A DNA stretch of 64,000 nucleotides from Hygrocybe punicea. Its lineage: Eukaryota; Basidiomycota; Agaricomycetes; Agaricales; Hygrophoraceae. The translations under genes and the position numbers were made by a program. The notes beneath the pieces were generated by a model, which did no database searches, was not told the DNA's origin, and worked only from the letters and a program-made list of their open reading frames with translations. The stretch covers positions 1,240,001-1,304,000 of the forward strand of contig OY744466.1 of NCBI GenBank assembly GCA_963556145.1, in the 5' to 3' direction. Positions 11,362 through 22,254 of this stretch are shown one piece after another. The number at the start of each line of letters is the position of its first letter. The first letter of the stretch is position 1.

Positions 11362-12854
11362 ATGTCAACGGAATACAACCATTTCCTCAATACTCTCGAT
11401 GCGGAAACGCGGCAAGATTTTGAGAGCGCCGTAGCTGAGTTACTAGAAGTCGACGCGGCCGGAATCGATATCGTACGTGACGGATTCGAGAATGAAGCAC
11501 GGCAATGGGTGGTGAGACGACGATGGGCCATGGTAAGAGATCCCGTTTCTGTAAATGGCATGGACTAATGATACCCGGCAGCGGAACTACAGGGGAATCT
11601 TGACGGAAATCCGAGACAATGGAATCGACGTGATGGAACCGAGGGATTTCTCGATGGGCGGAGAGATGATGGTCGAGGTCGAGGAATGGTTGTGGAATCG
11701 TGAGGAGTACAAGAAGCGGGAACGGGAAGGGGCCGTGCGTTGGGAAGTCGAGGAAGCGTCACGTTTGCAGGAGGAGAAGGAGGAGGAAAATAGGAGGGCG
11801 GAAGCGAGGAAACAACGGGTCGAGGAGGCGGAAAGGATTGAGCGGAAACGGGCGGAGGAATCGCGTCAATACGAAGAGGAGATGAATAGGAGGGCGGAGG
11901 CGGAGAAGCGGATTGAGGAGGCGGAAAGGGCGAAGGTGGCAGAGGCAGCAAAAAGGGATAATGCGACCGTGAAAAGGGACCGGGAGGAGACCGCACAAAC
12001 CAGCCATCACGAAAGCGAGGATGAGGAGGGCACCTGGTCCGATCAGCAACTACGAAAATACGAGCGGCTTCAAGCACTCAACGCGATCAAACACAAAAAG
12101 CTCAACCAGGATAAGAGGGTCAACCGGGACGACGAGACCGTTCATGAGGACTACAACAGCGGCAACGATTTCTCGAATGCGAGCGGGAACGAGGACGCGG
12201 AACCGAAGGGAAAGATTCCAGGGGTAAGTGATATCTCGCGGACTCGTATATCCGTGGTGCCTAACTAATCCGTAGTACATGCAGTCGTTCCGGATCCGGC
12301 AATGCGATGCGTGCGTGACCGCCAATGCGGTTTGTCGCGGAATCGAGGGGTACGCGTGCGATCGGTGCAAAAGGCTTAAACGACGCTGCGGGTTATCGAC
12401 GAAGGGACCGGCCACCGGATCCGGAAAAGCGGAAAGGAAAGGGAAGGCGAAGGCGGGTAGTCCAAAGAGGAAAATCGTCGCGAAGAAAATACCAAAGCCC
12501 GTGAGGAAGCCTAGGTTGCGGACCGGAGAGGCGTCGACGAGTAAGCGGACGTTGACCGACGTCGAACCGGATACGGAATCGGAGCGGGATGAAGGGAGAC
12601 GAGGAAATCCGTTCAAGCACCCGTGGATCGGAGCCGGAATCAACGACCACGTCTGGGCAGTGCGCAAGATGGCGACGGAAACGCAGAGGGAGATATTGAT
12701 GATCGCAGACGGCCTCTCGGAATACGTTGTGGAGATCCATACGAAACTAACCCGTTGGACGAAGGAGCTAAATCGACTACGCGCGAACCAAGCCCATATG
12801 CTTGGTCAACTCAACCTAATCGACACCAAACTCGACGAAGGGAGAAGGGAATAA
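11362..12854 (+). CDS. Zn2Cys6-type coiled-coil protein inside the LTR element
   Basis: Three exons, 11362-11532, 11582-12223 and 12276-12854 (introns 49 and 52 bp, GT-AG), give 463 aa with no stop. Residues about 100-170 are a charged Glu/Arg/Ala-rich coiled coil (EEAERIERKRAEESR type). Exon 3 opens with a binuclear zinc cluster: Cys281, 284, 291, 299, 302, 309 (C-x2-C-x6-C-x7-C-x2-C-x6-C), followed by KRLKRR and a Lys/Arg-rich stretch that could be a nuclear signal. A C-terminal helix (about 400-460) is heptad-like. In fungi this cluster binds DNA, but the middle-homology domain of Zn2Cys6 activators is not visible. It lies antisense to the gag of the same element and ends 73 bp from it. 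The role is unknown: captured gene or element-encoded regulator. Confidence 0.7.
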
Positions 12855-12926
12855 AAGGGAACAGACGGAAAGGGAAAATGGAATGTGGGACAATGAACAT
12901 AAAGAAAAATAGAGTACATAATAAAA

Positions 12927-14681
12927 CTATAAACGGAAAAGAGGGAAACGGAACGACGAGATAAGATAACCGGAATCTGGGGGTTGAGGAGGAGGACGGG
13001 ACCGGAATACAACGGAAACGAAAAGGGTCCGGAACGAGCGGGAAACAAAGGAAACTAGAAATGGAAACGAAAATATAAATAAATGAGAAACGGGAATGGG
13101 AACGGAAAGCGGAACGGAAGACGAAAACGCAAAAATAGGAGACGGAAATGGGTCTATATCCCCACAAGAGTTTCTGAAAGAAGGTCGGAGGCGGAACGAC
13201 GAGAGGAGGCGGAGAACTTCTTGCAAATATTCGAGCGAGGTGTCGAGGGGGCGGAGGTCCAAAATGCGATGACAAAGTAGAATGAAAGTGGAAACGAGAA
13301 ATAAAATAAAATTGAGAACCGGAGTGCCGACACCAACACGATCCCATATAACGGGTGTGCCGCGTGACGGGTCTAAAAACGACGGGGTGCCCCAAGCGGG
13401 CGGAAACGACGAAGTGCCCCAAGTGGGCGAGGAGGGAACCGGAGACGATACGGGAGCGGGAACGACGAGGGGAACCGGGAACGAAGGGGTCGACATAACG
13501 GAATCGGAACCGGAATCGAAATCAAATAAAAGGGGTGGAATGGAGTCCGGAATGGGAACGGGTACGGAATACTCAACCAAGGTCGATGGAATCTCGATAG
13601 ACGGTGACAGAGGACAATATGGCGGCAATATCGGGGACGGAATGTCTATTTCTGGAGAATCCGAGGACAATGGGAGCGGGTCCGGTACGAGTTCATGGAC
13701 GGAAACCAGAGGGGACGAAACCGGAGACGACGGGGACGAAATAGGAAATGGCATGGACAAATCTGGAATGGGACCGGAAGGCAGGACGGAATCGATGACC
13801 GGCATCGATAAATCGGGAAGGGGATCGGACGGGGACGACACGGGACTGGACGACAATATCTGTAAACAAATGACGGTCTCGACAGGCACCGGAATAGACG
13901 GGGACGGGGAACACGATGACGGGGACGGAGTATACGAAGGACCGGAATGAACGTGGGGGACGGAATGAACGACAGTGGGCGGGATCGAGGATGGGATCGA
14001 GGACGGGATCTGTTCCGGAGGTGAAATGACTGCGACAGGTACGGGTGCGGGACCGGAATCTGGACTGGAAATGGCAACGGGGGCTGCATTGACAACAGAT
14101 TCCGGAACGGAACAGCAACCAGAAAGGAGAAACAACGCGGCGTCGTGGAAAATATCAACCGGGTACGGATCGTCGTGGTAATGACTTGGAAGAAGGTAAT
14201 GAAGTCGTTCTTCAACACGTTGACGAAGATCTGAGTCAAATCCATTGGCAAAATACTCATTCCACTGCTTGTCCGATAAACGGCCGTTGTCGTATAGTAC
14301 TCCGGATATGCGTATGAAGTCCCGGAAATACTGTCCTAAGTCCGTCTTGTTTTCTATACCATAAGCCGATTGTCGTCTAATCAATTGATCAAGATCCGCG
14401 ATCGTATACCGAATACTGTCCATGGCACCAGGATAGAAGGCGAAAACGGCACGTCGGAAAGCGATGAAGTCCTTTGCTGAAGCGGCGGGTAGGGTAGACC
14501 AAAGTTCGTAATCGTCGTTATTGAGGTACCGGAGCATGTAGCGAATCTTCATAGCGTCCGTGAGTCCACAGTCGGAGCCGAGCATGTCAATTTCGTCAAA
14601 GAAGCGGGGAAGGTCGTGTTCGTCACCGTGAAACGTCGGGGCTGAACGATCACCTCGGAGAGGCATCAATCCGTGCGTCAT
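12927..14681 (-). CDS. gag-like polyprotein of the LTR element
   Basis: A single 584-codon frame. Residues 1-190 (LPRFFDEIDML, NDDYELWSTLP, FYPGAMDSIRYT, LGQYFRDFIRISGVL, FANGFDSDLRQRVEERL) match the helical capsid-like Gag widespread in mushroom LTR elements. Residues about 195-460 are a long Pro/Ser/Val tail. The last 120 residues are Phe/Ser/Arg-rich and may be read-through of non-coding sequence. No CCHC knuckle and no protease or RT is attached. It begins about 190 bp from the right LTR, as expected for a 5' gag in minus orientation. Confidence 0.75.
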   Translation of the reverse strand: MTHGLMPLRGDRSAPTFHGDEHDLPRFFDEIDMLGSDCGLTDAMKIRYMLRYLNNDDYELWSTLPAASAKDFIAFRRAVFAFYPGAMDSIRYTIADLDQLIRRQSAYGIENKTDLGQYFRDFIRISGVLYDNGRLSDKQWNEYFANGFDSDLRQRVEERLHYLLPSHYHDDPYPVDIFHDAALFLLSGCCSVPESVVNAAPVAISSPDSGPAPVPVAVISPPEQIPSSIPSSIPPTVVHSVPHVHSGPSYTPSPSSCSPSPSIPVPVETVICLQILSSSPVSSPSDPLPDLSMPVIDSVLPSGPIPDLSMPFPISSPSSPVSSPLVSVHELVPDPLPLSSDSPEIDIPSPILPPYCPLSPSIEIPSTLVEYSVPVPIPDSIPPLLFDFDSGSDSVMSTPSFPVPLVVPAPVSSPVPSSPTWGTSSFPPAWGTPSFLDPSRGTPVIWDRVGVGTPVLNFILFLVSTFILLCHRILDLRPLDTSLEYLQEVLRLLSSFRLRPSFRNSCGDIDPFPSPIFAFSSSVPLSVPIPVSHLFIFSFPFLVSFVSRSFRTLFVSVVFRSRPPPQPPDSGYLISSFRFPLFRL

Positions 14682-14849
14682 ATCGGGGAATTTCCAAATC
14701 GGGAAGCGGGTCGGGTCAGGTCGGGGAGGTACGAGGAAGGGGTCGAAGTCGTAAGCGGGGCTGAGCGATTAGAGTCGGGAACAAAAGAAAAACGTCATGA
14801 AAGTCAAACCCGACGGTGGGGAGGGTATGAAAAGACAAAAGAAATAAAC

Positions 14850-14867
14850 TCCTCGCGGTGGGCTCCA
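14850..14867 (-). promoter_or_regulatory. candidate primer-binding site
   Basis: On the minus strand, two bases after the LTR, the sequence TGGAGCCCACCGCGAGGA could pair with a tRNA 3' end terminating in CCA. The tRNA was not identified. Confidence 0.45.
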
Positions 14868-14869
14868 GT

Positions 14870-15464
14870 TGTGACAGCGAGTTCTGTTGTAGACCCGAAT
14901 GGGAATCTACGGAAAGGGTGATCAGCTAAGAAGTGATCAGAGGAATTTAGTTTCTATAGTGTCTAGTCAATCCAACCTGAATCCAGGGGTTCTGGATCAG
15001 AGGGGAAGTGTAGGGAGTGGAGTTACGAAGACTAATATGGAGATGATATGAAGGGAGGACTAAGAAATAGAACTGAAGGGGAGTGATAACCTGTATTTTC
15101 TATATGGTTGTAGTATAAGAGTACATCTTTTATACTACTGGGAGAGATCCTGTGCTGTAGTAACTAGGTACTACAAGCGAAGGCTGTAACTGATGGTAGA
15201 GAGGTGGAGCGGAGTATAGGGGGAATGGTGCTATGTACTAAGTAACGGGAAACGAAGATATATCATATGTAACTATATACATACTGATTCCGGGTCGTTA
15301 GAGACATTGCATCTTGAGTATGAACGATTCCGGAGGCGGAATCCGGAGCGGAATTGACGGAAAGGACCGGAAACGGGCGGAATCGATGATACGTGAATGG
15401 GAATGGACGGGGATGAAGTGGGATATGAAGAGGATTCAGGTCCAGAGGGCCCGGAGCCTCTACA
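14870..15464 (-). repeat. 595-bp LTR, right copy
   Basis: Direct repeat of 10428-11022. In the inferred minus orientation this is the 5' LTR. Confidence 0.9.
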
Positions 15465-15771
15465 ACGTTATCGTTCATGGCCGGTGATCGAGGGTTTATT
15501 TGCATATCAAAGCAATGACGACCCCAGATATCAAGGTTCAATCCTAGACTTCATTGTGCTGACAAAAAAGTACATTACAATAGTGACAACCTTATGGAAA
15601 AACAGCAGTAACAAGGCCGTCGTAGATGACAGGCAGTCAGCAGGTGTGGGAAAATGGCGAGAGACTTATATCAAGAGGCAACGGAATTGAAGACGTCAAG
15701 TAAGCAGTTTGTAAGAGTGAATAAAATAAAGCAAAGAAATAAAAAAACATACCCCATCAGTTTTGACCAGA
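15465..15771. other. flank between the LTR element and the Plavaka 3' end
   Basis: No gene is seen. The first four bases (ACGT) are the right target duplication of the LTR element. The rest probably belongs to the 3' non-coding part of the Plavaka transposon. Confidence 0.4.
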
Positions 15772-17278
15772 TCAATCATACACTTCATAGTTTTGGAAGT
15801 CACTGTACATCTCATCAAATGCCAAAGCATACATCATCGTAAGCTTCCTTGATGCCCTCAGAACCACTGCTGTCCCAGTCAGACTGGAAGTCAATGCCTC
15901 TTTCGTCATCTGAGCTGACATTGTGCTCCTTGTGGGGTATATCTTCTTCCTGGCATTGGTCAACCTCATCATCTGCAGAGTCATCGTTCGTAACTTCCGC
16001 TATGTTACTCATGAAAGGCAGATTGACTCCGCTTCCATCTTGTGGTTCCAATGGCTGCTGAGCATAAACATGACCCACTGCAAAGCCCCAGTGGTAGCAC
16101 ATCACCATACCTTGGTCAACAAAGCTGGGGGGGGATAAGACTTTGTTGTTTTGTTTAATGACTACTCACCGGCCCACATAGTATTGACGCCAGTCCTGGG
16201 AATCCTGAGCACACTCTGAGATCCCCTTGCCATTCGTATGTTGTCTTCCTTTTGCAAAGTGGGGCATCAAGTGAGCACCATGCAATACGTTGGCAGGATC
16301 AACAAACCCAAAAGCATCTGGATGATTTACGGGTAGAAGTTGTAAGCAATCACGTTGCCGTCTGACCCAGCTTCTCTGTACTGGCTCATTGATTGTGTTT
16401 GCGAACCACCAGACCCATAGAAACTCCATTCGTTGAGGCCGAAAATTTGACACACCAGATAACATTCACGTGGTAGATTCCAAGGACACGAGCATATGTG
16501 TACTGATGATTGGGGGTGTCGGCATCTTCGGCAGAGCACAATATTATGTCTCTATGATCTGTGTTGGGGTTGATGGTATCTTGAGCATGCCGTACATTGT
16601 ATGTGGTGTAATTGAGCCTCATGATGTTGTGCTTATACATGGAATCTTTTTTGAAGAAAAGTCTGTCAAGATCTGTGGTGGAATTGGTCTCAGAGACATT
16701 TCCGAGGCCAGTAGATGACGATGGATCAAGATCTGCCTGTGCAGCTTTGATGCGCAATAATAAATGTTTCTTGAGCTTCATCCAGAAGTCCTGCTGGATG
16801 GTTGGTACATGATTATTCTATTTGAATGGGATGAGCCTACTGATACAGCCAGATCGCCATTGTGTAATAAACCAAAATGCTGTGGACAATTTTCTGCAAT
16901 ACCAATGTGGTGGTGGGCCTCAGGATTGTTCGAGACATGTTCACTTCCCATGATAGGGGATGATGCCTCGACCATCTTCCCTCGAATAAGTCTGATCCGC
17001 ACTTGTTGATGCTCAATTTGAGTTAATTGCCTCACAAAGTTTTTTTGCTTGTCCTCTTGAATCTCCCCTTGGAATTTCGGTGCTCCAGCTCACCCTGCGG
17101 TTAAAATGACAGTTGGCATTTTATAGCACTTGCAATCAGTGGATAACTCACAATTGCTGATGTAAAGGAATCACTAGTACCAAGATGCTGTATGGTGGAT
17201 ACATTGTCTCCGAATGCATGGGCCTTGTAAGTCTGCAGATTGAAACCCTTGGGTCAGTGTCCTCTGGCCATCTGCCGG

Positions 17279-18186
17279 TGTAGATGCGGCTTCGGGGTGG
17301 CTTCGGAACTATATAAAGAAATAAAGATCCTAACCAGAGGGGTGTCAGCGTAGAAGTGACGGTGGATAAGTCAGTGTCAGACATAATAGTAAAGGAAGTG
17401 GAAATGTAAGTAAAATATCAAGCCGCCGTGTAAAACTAAACAAATAATGATGAATCCGGCAATGAACGGAGTGAAAACAGATGAATAATGAAGAACCTGA
17501 CGATGCCGATGATGTCGGGTACGGCGGGTCGGGTCGGGTCGGGTCGGGTCGGGTCGGAAACGATGAACAAATAATGGAAACAATCAATAAAGACGATAAA
17601 GTGAACTACAAAAAGCTAAGGATCTACGTGGACGAGCATTTGAGATGATTCAAATGATTCTGACTATGAGGGAAATGGGGACTAATGGTATCTTTTTTTT
17701 GTACGGTCGTCAGGGACCGTTTTTATAGTACATGTGTGTGTAGCTACTTTCGGACATGTCTACTTCGGCTGATAGAAACTACAAAGAAAAGCTGGAATGG
17801 GGATGTGGAAAGGGGGGTTGCAAAGCGACGAAGACAGGAATATGGAGGGGAAAATGAATATCCATGAAAAAGATGGAAAATGTCCTACATATCTCCGAAA
17901 GGACGACGGGATGCATAAATATGGTAAGTCTGAAGTCGGGGATTGACTCTGATGAGATCCATCTTCTAGAATTGGAACTCCAAGGCGTTTGAGGCTGCCG
18001 GATTTGGTCCGAAAGCAGCTGTGACAAAGCGGCATGTGTCGGGTTACATCAGTCACGCCGGGTCACATCACGTCACGTCACGTCGGGTTGCACCGGGTTT
18101 GAATGCGAGTTGAATGGAGGCAGCGGGTTCGTCTGGATTCGTGATATATTGAGGATACGGACTCAGAGGGACGTTGACCCTCTACA
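17279..18186. mobile_element. 908-bp solo LTR inside the Plavaka pseudogene
   Basis: It is bounded by TGTAGA...TCTACA and flanked by the 4-bp duplication CCGG (17275-17278, 18187-18190). Excision with one CCGG rejoins KTGSSTH to RQMARGH in the transposase frame. The last 35 bp resemble the end of the 595-bp LTR, so it may be a longer relative. It holds five tandem GGGTC units at about 17524-17558. Confidence 0.85.
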
Positions 18187-19308
18187 CCGGTGAGTGGATG
18201 AGCCAGTTTTCTGACTTTCTTGGCATTCCCTGGCCTTTATCTCACACATGAGTTCGTGGGTCTTATAGGTGGAACAAGTATTTGATTGAAAATTGCGAAG
18301 CTGATTTCCTAGTACTGTCATTTCGTCGTCAAGTATTGCAAGCATGGAATCGGTATGCATCCACAACTTTGCTAGGCCATGCCAGTGGGCGAACGTGAAC
18401 AAAAGTCGAAGGACTCTTTTGTTGTGTGGTTCTGGCAAAAGGCCTTCAAAAACAGGGATGGCACACTTCCAAATAATTAGCACCTTCCACAACAAAGTCA
18501 AAAAAAATGGTATGACATACCTGTAGAAAATCCTCATAATTTCTGGCCACCATTTGCTTTAATTCTGAAGTATTGGATGAGAAGCACCGGATGGTATCTC
18601 TGCCAAAGGTCAGTACCAACTGAAAGCTACTAGACATAATAAGGCATCGGAAGAGCAATAAGAATTTCAGTAAACTAACCGCCTGTCAAGTTCGTGCAAA
18701 AGATTCTCATTAAGAGCCTCTAGAATCCAGAGAAGATGGATGAACAAGGCCTTCCATACACCAAGTTCAACTTCGTGCAAGAAATCAACCACAAATAACT
18801 GGAAAAATTTGAACAGGAATTTGAAGAGCCAATCAGAAAAAGCATTCTACAAAAGACCAATAATGGATATTGTAATTCTTATATCAGGTGATGGCTTACG
18901 GAAGTAGGCACAAGAGATTGAGGTTTCAGCATGTGTTCTACAGGTGCACTGTCAACATCAAAATTATGCTGATAAATAGCCTTTTGTGCTGCAGAAACCA
19001 ATTGTCTGCGCTTGTGATCATCAGTATGAGCCAATGTAGTCCTGGCCATTTGGTCATGTTTTGTACCAACTAAGTGGGTTTTTTATAATGGAATAATGCA
19101 TTGAGGGCATGGATATAATCCCTTGTTTTGAATAGTAGCCATGAGAATCCTGGCACCATCACTATGTTAGATAGCAATAGGAATTGCAGGAGTGTATTTT
19201 TCACTTTTCAGGGTAATCTGCCAAATATGTAAAGATTTGAGGATAAAACCTGTGCCATTCACTGTCGCAGCACTTCATCACAATGCCATGTTCGTATGCA
19301 TTTAGGAA

Positions 19309-22254
19309 TAGTGTTACCGCAACTATGACTAATAGTCAACTAGTAGTCATAGTCATAGTCGGTCATAGCTGAGTTGATAACCGACTCGACTATGACTATG
19401 ACACCAACTATGACTACGACTACCTGATTTGGTCAAGTCGATAGCCGGCAGCTAAGTCCAGACCCCTTTTTTTTTTTTTTCTTCAACAATCTCGTTTGTG
19501 ACATGACCAAACGAAGTCGTTGCAAGGACAGCAATGATGGGTCCTCCAAGTCCTTGGGAAATGCCTCATCTCTGGCTACCTCATAATCTGAACTCCCTGC
19601 CCTTATGCATGCCAAAAAGCAAGCCACGATGAAGAAGGCCGAGCGTGCCAAGAAGAAGGCCAAGAAATGTCAACCATCTCCTGCTCCTACACAGTCAGCA
19701 GCCCCATCAGAGTCAGCAGCCCCATCTGCTACTGCCACTACTGGGCCCAGTCAGCCTGCATCGGTCAATGACCTCGTAGGCTCGGTCCGATTCAAAACGG
19801 CTGCACACGATATCTGGCACTTCTTCACGAAGGGGAGTATCAAGGAGAAAATCTGAACGATATGTAAGGCCTGTCAGTGGGTGTCTTCCCCCTTTCTATT
19901 GATTTCTGTACACTAATTATCTACCTACAGGGCACGCCATTTCACCGATCCGAAGTTCCTTGCCCTCAACATCAACTATACCTTTGCCCCTGCTACAGCT
20001 AACCCCAATCTCCATGTCCACCTCGAGAAGTACCATGAGGACGAGTACGTCAAAGCCTGCAAGGAGAATGGCTGGTTGATGCAGTTGCCGAAGTGGAAGA
20101 TCCATGAGGAAACCGCTAGCCTCAGGCAATCTACCCTCGACTCTAACCTTCAAGACATATCGTCATCTGGCTGTCCCACCTTCACTTGCACTGCCCTCCT
20201 TCACGCTTTGATCAACTTCGTCATTGCGGATGATCAATCAATCAATGTCATTGAGTGTCGGGAGTTTCGAGATCTCCTCCTCCTCCTTCATTCCGACCTT
20301 CAAGACAAAGACATCCCCCACCGCACCAAGTTGCGTGAGGCAATCATTGCAGCCTGGGAGTCCCACTTCAAGGCCCTGCAGCTCAAACTCACCGATGCTG
20401 TAGGGAAGGTTAGCTTTATCGCGGACCTCTGGTCTGACAAGAATCTTTGCTCGTACCTCTGCATTACTGCCCATTGGATTGCCTGCAACAAGCACAGCAA
20501 TCAGCTGGAACTCAAGACCGCACTGATCATGTTTCACAATGTCACCGGCAAACATGATGGCGCCAACCTCGCCACCATCATCCTGCAACTGCTCGACTGT
20601 GCCGGTATCACAACCCTCATTGGTTGGTTTACCCTCGACAATGCGAGCAACAATGACACCTTCATTGTAGCGCTGGAAGGCCTCCTCAAGGCCCACGACA
20701 TTGATTTCTGTGCTGTCGAGAATCAGATCATGTGCTTCGCACACATCATCAACATATGTTGCCAGCACCTCATTGAAGGCTTCACCAACACCGCACTTGT
20801 TGATCCTGTGGAGACCTTTGTTGCTGCTGACTGTCCACATGAGCCTGGTGCTCAAACATTTGAGGAGGCCATCAAGCGTGACCCAATTGTGCTCGGTCGT
20901 GTAGTAGTTCGCAAAGTTTGATCTTCCGGTCAACGCCGTGAGCACTTCAAATCCATCATCATTGATGGCAACAGCAGGGCCCACTTCACACTTCCAGATG
21001 GCTGTGCGATAACGGTCCCTCCCCTACAACTACTTCGCGACGTCAAGATGAGGTGGGATTCAATCTACTACATGATCAATCATCTTCGCATTTTGTGGCC
21101 TGCCATCAATTCCTTCCTCGCAAGCCCTGTCAACAAGGATCTTCAAATGCTCCGTCTCACAGACGTTGAGTGGAATACCCTTCAGGACATCAAGGCAATC
21201 TTAGCTGTGCCCCATGCAGCCCAACAAACAATGTTGAAGGAAACCACACCGATTCTGTCTGGCTCCATCCCAGCCTTTGAAATGTTCATGTCGTCTTGCG
21301 AGCAGCTTGCCGAGAAGATTCCCCGCCTCAAACCATTCATCAACGAAGGCCTGAAATGGGCGCTCAAATACTATGAGCAGATGGACCAAACAGATGCGTA
21401 CGTTGTCGCAATGATCATCAACCCGACAGTCCGCACATCTTGGATCAAGAAACACTGGGCTGCAGACTGGTTCGAGAAAGCTGAAACCACCTTCCTTGAC
21501 CTCATGCAGCAGTACCAAGACAAATCCAAACCTGTAGCCCCCGATGAAGTCTTACCCACTAGGCCAGCCGTCGCTTCCATTGAGGCATGGCAAACACTTG
21601 ACTCGCAATATGGCCTCGATGACATGTTCAAAACAGCCAAAGAATCAGGAGAGTTGGCAACAGTCAACAAAGAATACGAGTCCTATGTCAAAGGCCCACT
21701 CTCGAAGCCAGGGACGAACCTTCTTCAATTCTGGTCCATGTCCAATTCAACCTTGCCAACAATTTATTCTATTGCAATGGACTATCTACCTATTCAAGCA
21801 TCATCTGTCCCGAGTATGCATGTTTTCTCATCCAGTGCCGAGACTGACACACACAAACGCAACCGCATCCATCCCCTCCTCATGGAGGCCCTTCAAATGC
21901 TCAAATTCGGCCTCAAGAAATCTTGACTTGACTTCATGACTGGGTGGGCAGTCAACGAGGCCAGCATGATGGATGTAGAGGAGGAGGAGGTGGATTTGTT
22001 GGGTGCATTGTTTGAGGGGGACAAGGACAAAGCATTTGATGTGCTGATTGCAGCCATGGGTGAGGGAGATGACGGGGATATATAGATCGTTAGCATGTTT
22101 TTGTAGTGAGAACCCCGACTGAGCTGCGACTGAAGTCAACTGTAGTTGGTAGTCGTGACTACCAACTACAACTATGTGAAATTGTGATGAATAGTCTAGT
22201 CGAAGTCGTGACTTTCCTAGTTGACTATTGACTAGTCAAGTCACAGCAACACTA
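19309..22254 (+). mobile_element. hAT transposon with (mutated) transposase
   Basis: It is 2946 bp long, with TIR TAGTGTT(A/G)C(C/T)G and inner repeats of TAGTC/GACTA motifs. The 8-bp duplication TTTAGGAA is at 19301-19308 and 22255-22262. It sits in reverse orientation within the Plavaka gene. Removal with one duplication copy restores DDDFLNAYEHG there, so it inserted while that frame was still recognisable. Confidence 0.92.
19503..21926 (+). pseudogene. hAT transposase with three premature stops
   Basis: Reconstruction is 19503-19876 plus 19931-21926, with a 54-bp GT-AG intron whose removal joins CKACQ to ARHFTDPKF (BED-type zinc finger with the H at about HVHLEKYH). The catalytic core follows (VSFIADLWSDKN, FTLDNASNND, MCFAHIINICCQHL, KMRWDSIYYMINHL), then the C-terminal hATC dimerisation region (NLLQFWSMSNSTLPTIYSIAMD, shortened, with VPSMHVFSSS). 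All breaks are in-frame stops: TAA at 19584-19586, TGA at 19854-19856 and TGA at 20919-20921. Each is explained by one C-to-T change (CAA or CGA). No frameshift is seen, so the copy died recently by base substitution. Confidence 0.9.

Larger units (their letters stand above)
10428..15464 (-). mobile_element. gag-only LTR retroelement carrying an antisense gene
   Basis: Two 595-bp LTRs (10428-11022, 14870-15464; TGTGA...CTCTACA) differ at only a few positions, so insertion looks recent. Flanks ACGT at 10424-10427 and 15465-15468 are a 4-bp duplication. Minus orientation is indicated by the gag-like ORF and by a TGG-initial primer-binding-like site 2 bases inside the right LTR. The 3.8-kb interior has no protease, RT, RNase H or integrase, so it must be mobilised in trans. 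It also holds a spliced plus-strand gene convergent with gag. Confidence 0.85.

Noticed and set aside
11565..12077. 170-codon minus ORF
   Set aside because: It is the antisense shadow of the coiled-coil exon of the Zn2Cys6 gene.
13282..13950. 222-codon plus-strand Gly/Asp/Thr-rich ORF
   Set aside because: It is antisense to the Pro/Ser-rich tail of the gag ORF and has no features of its own.
17524..17558. Telomere repeat
   Set aside because: (GGGTC)5 is not the TTAGGG repeat of basidiomycetes and is internal to a solo LTR.
20238..20984. 248-codon minus ORF
   Set aside because: It is an antisense shadow of the hAT transposase, whose sense frame holds the BED, core and hATC motifs.
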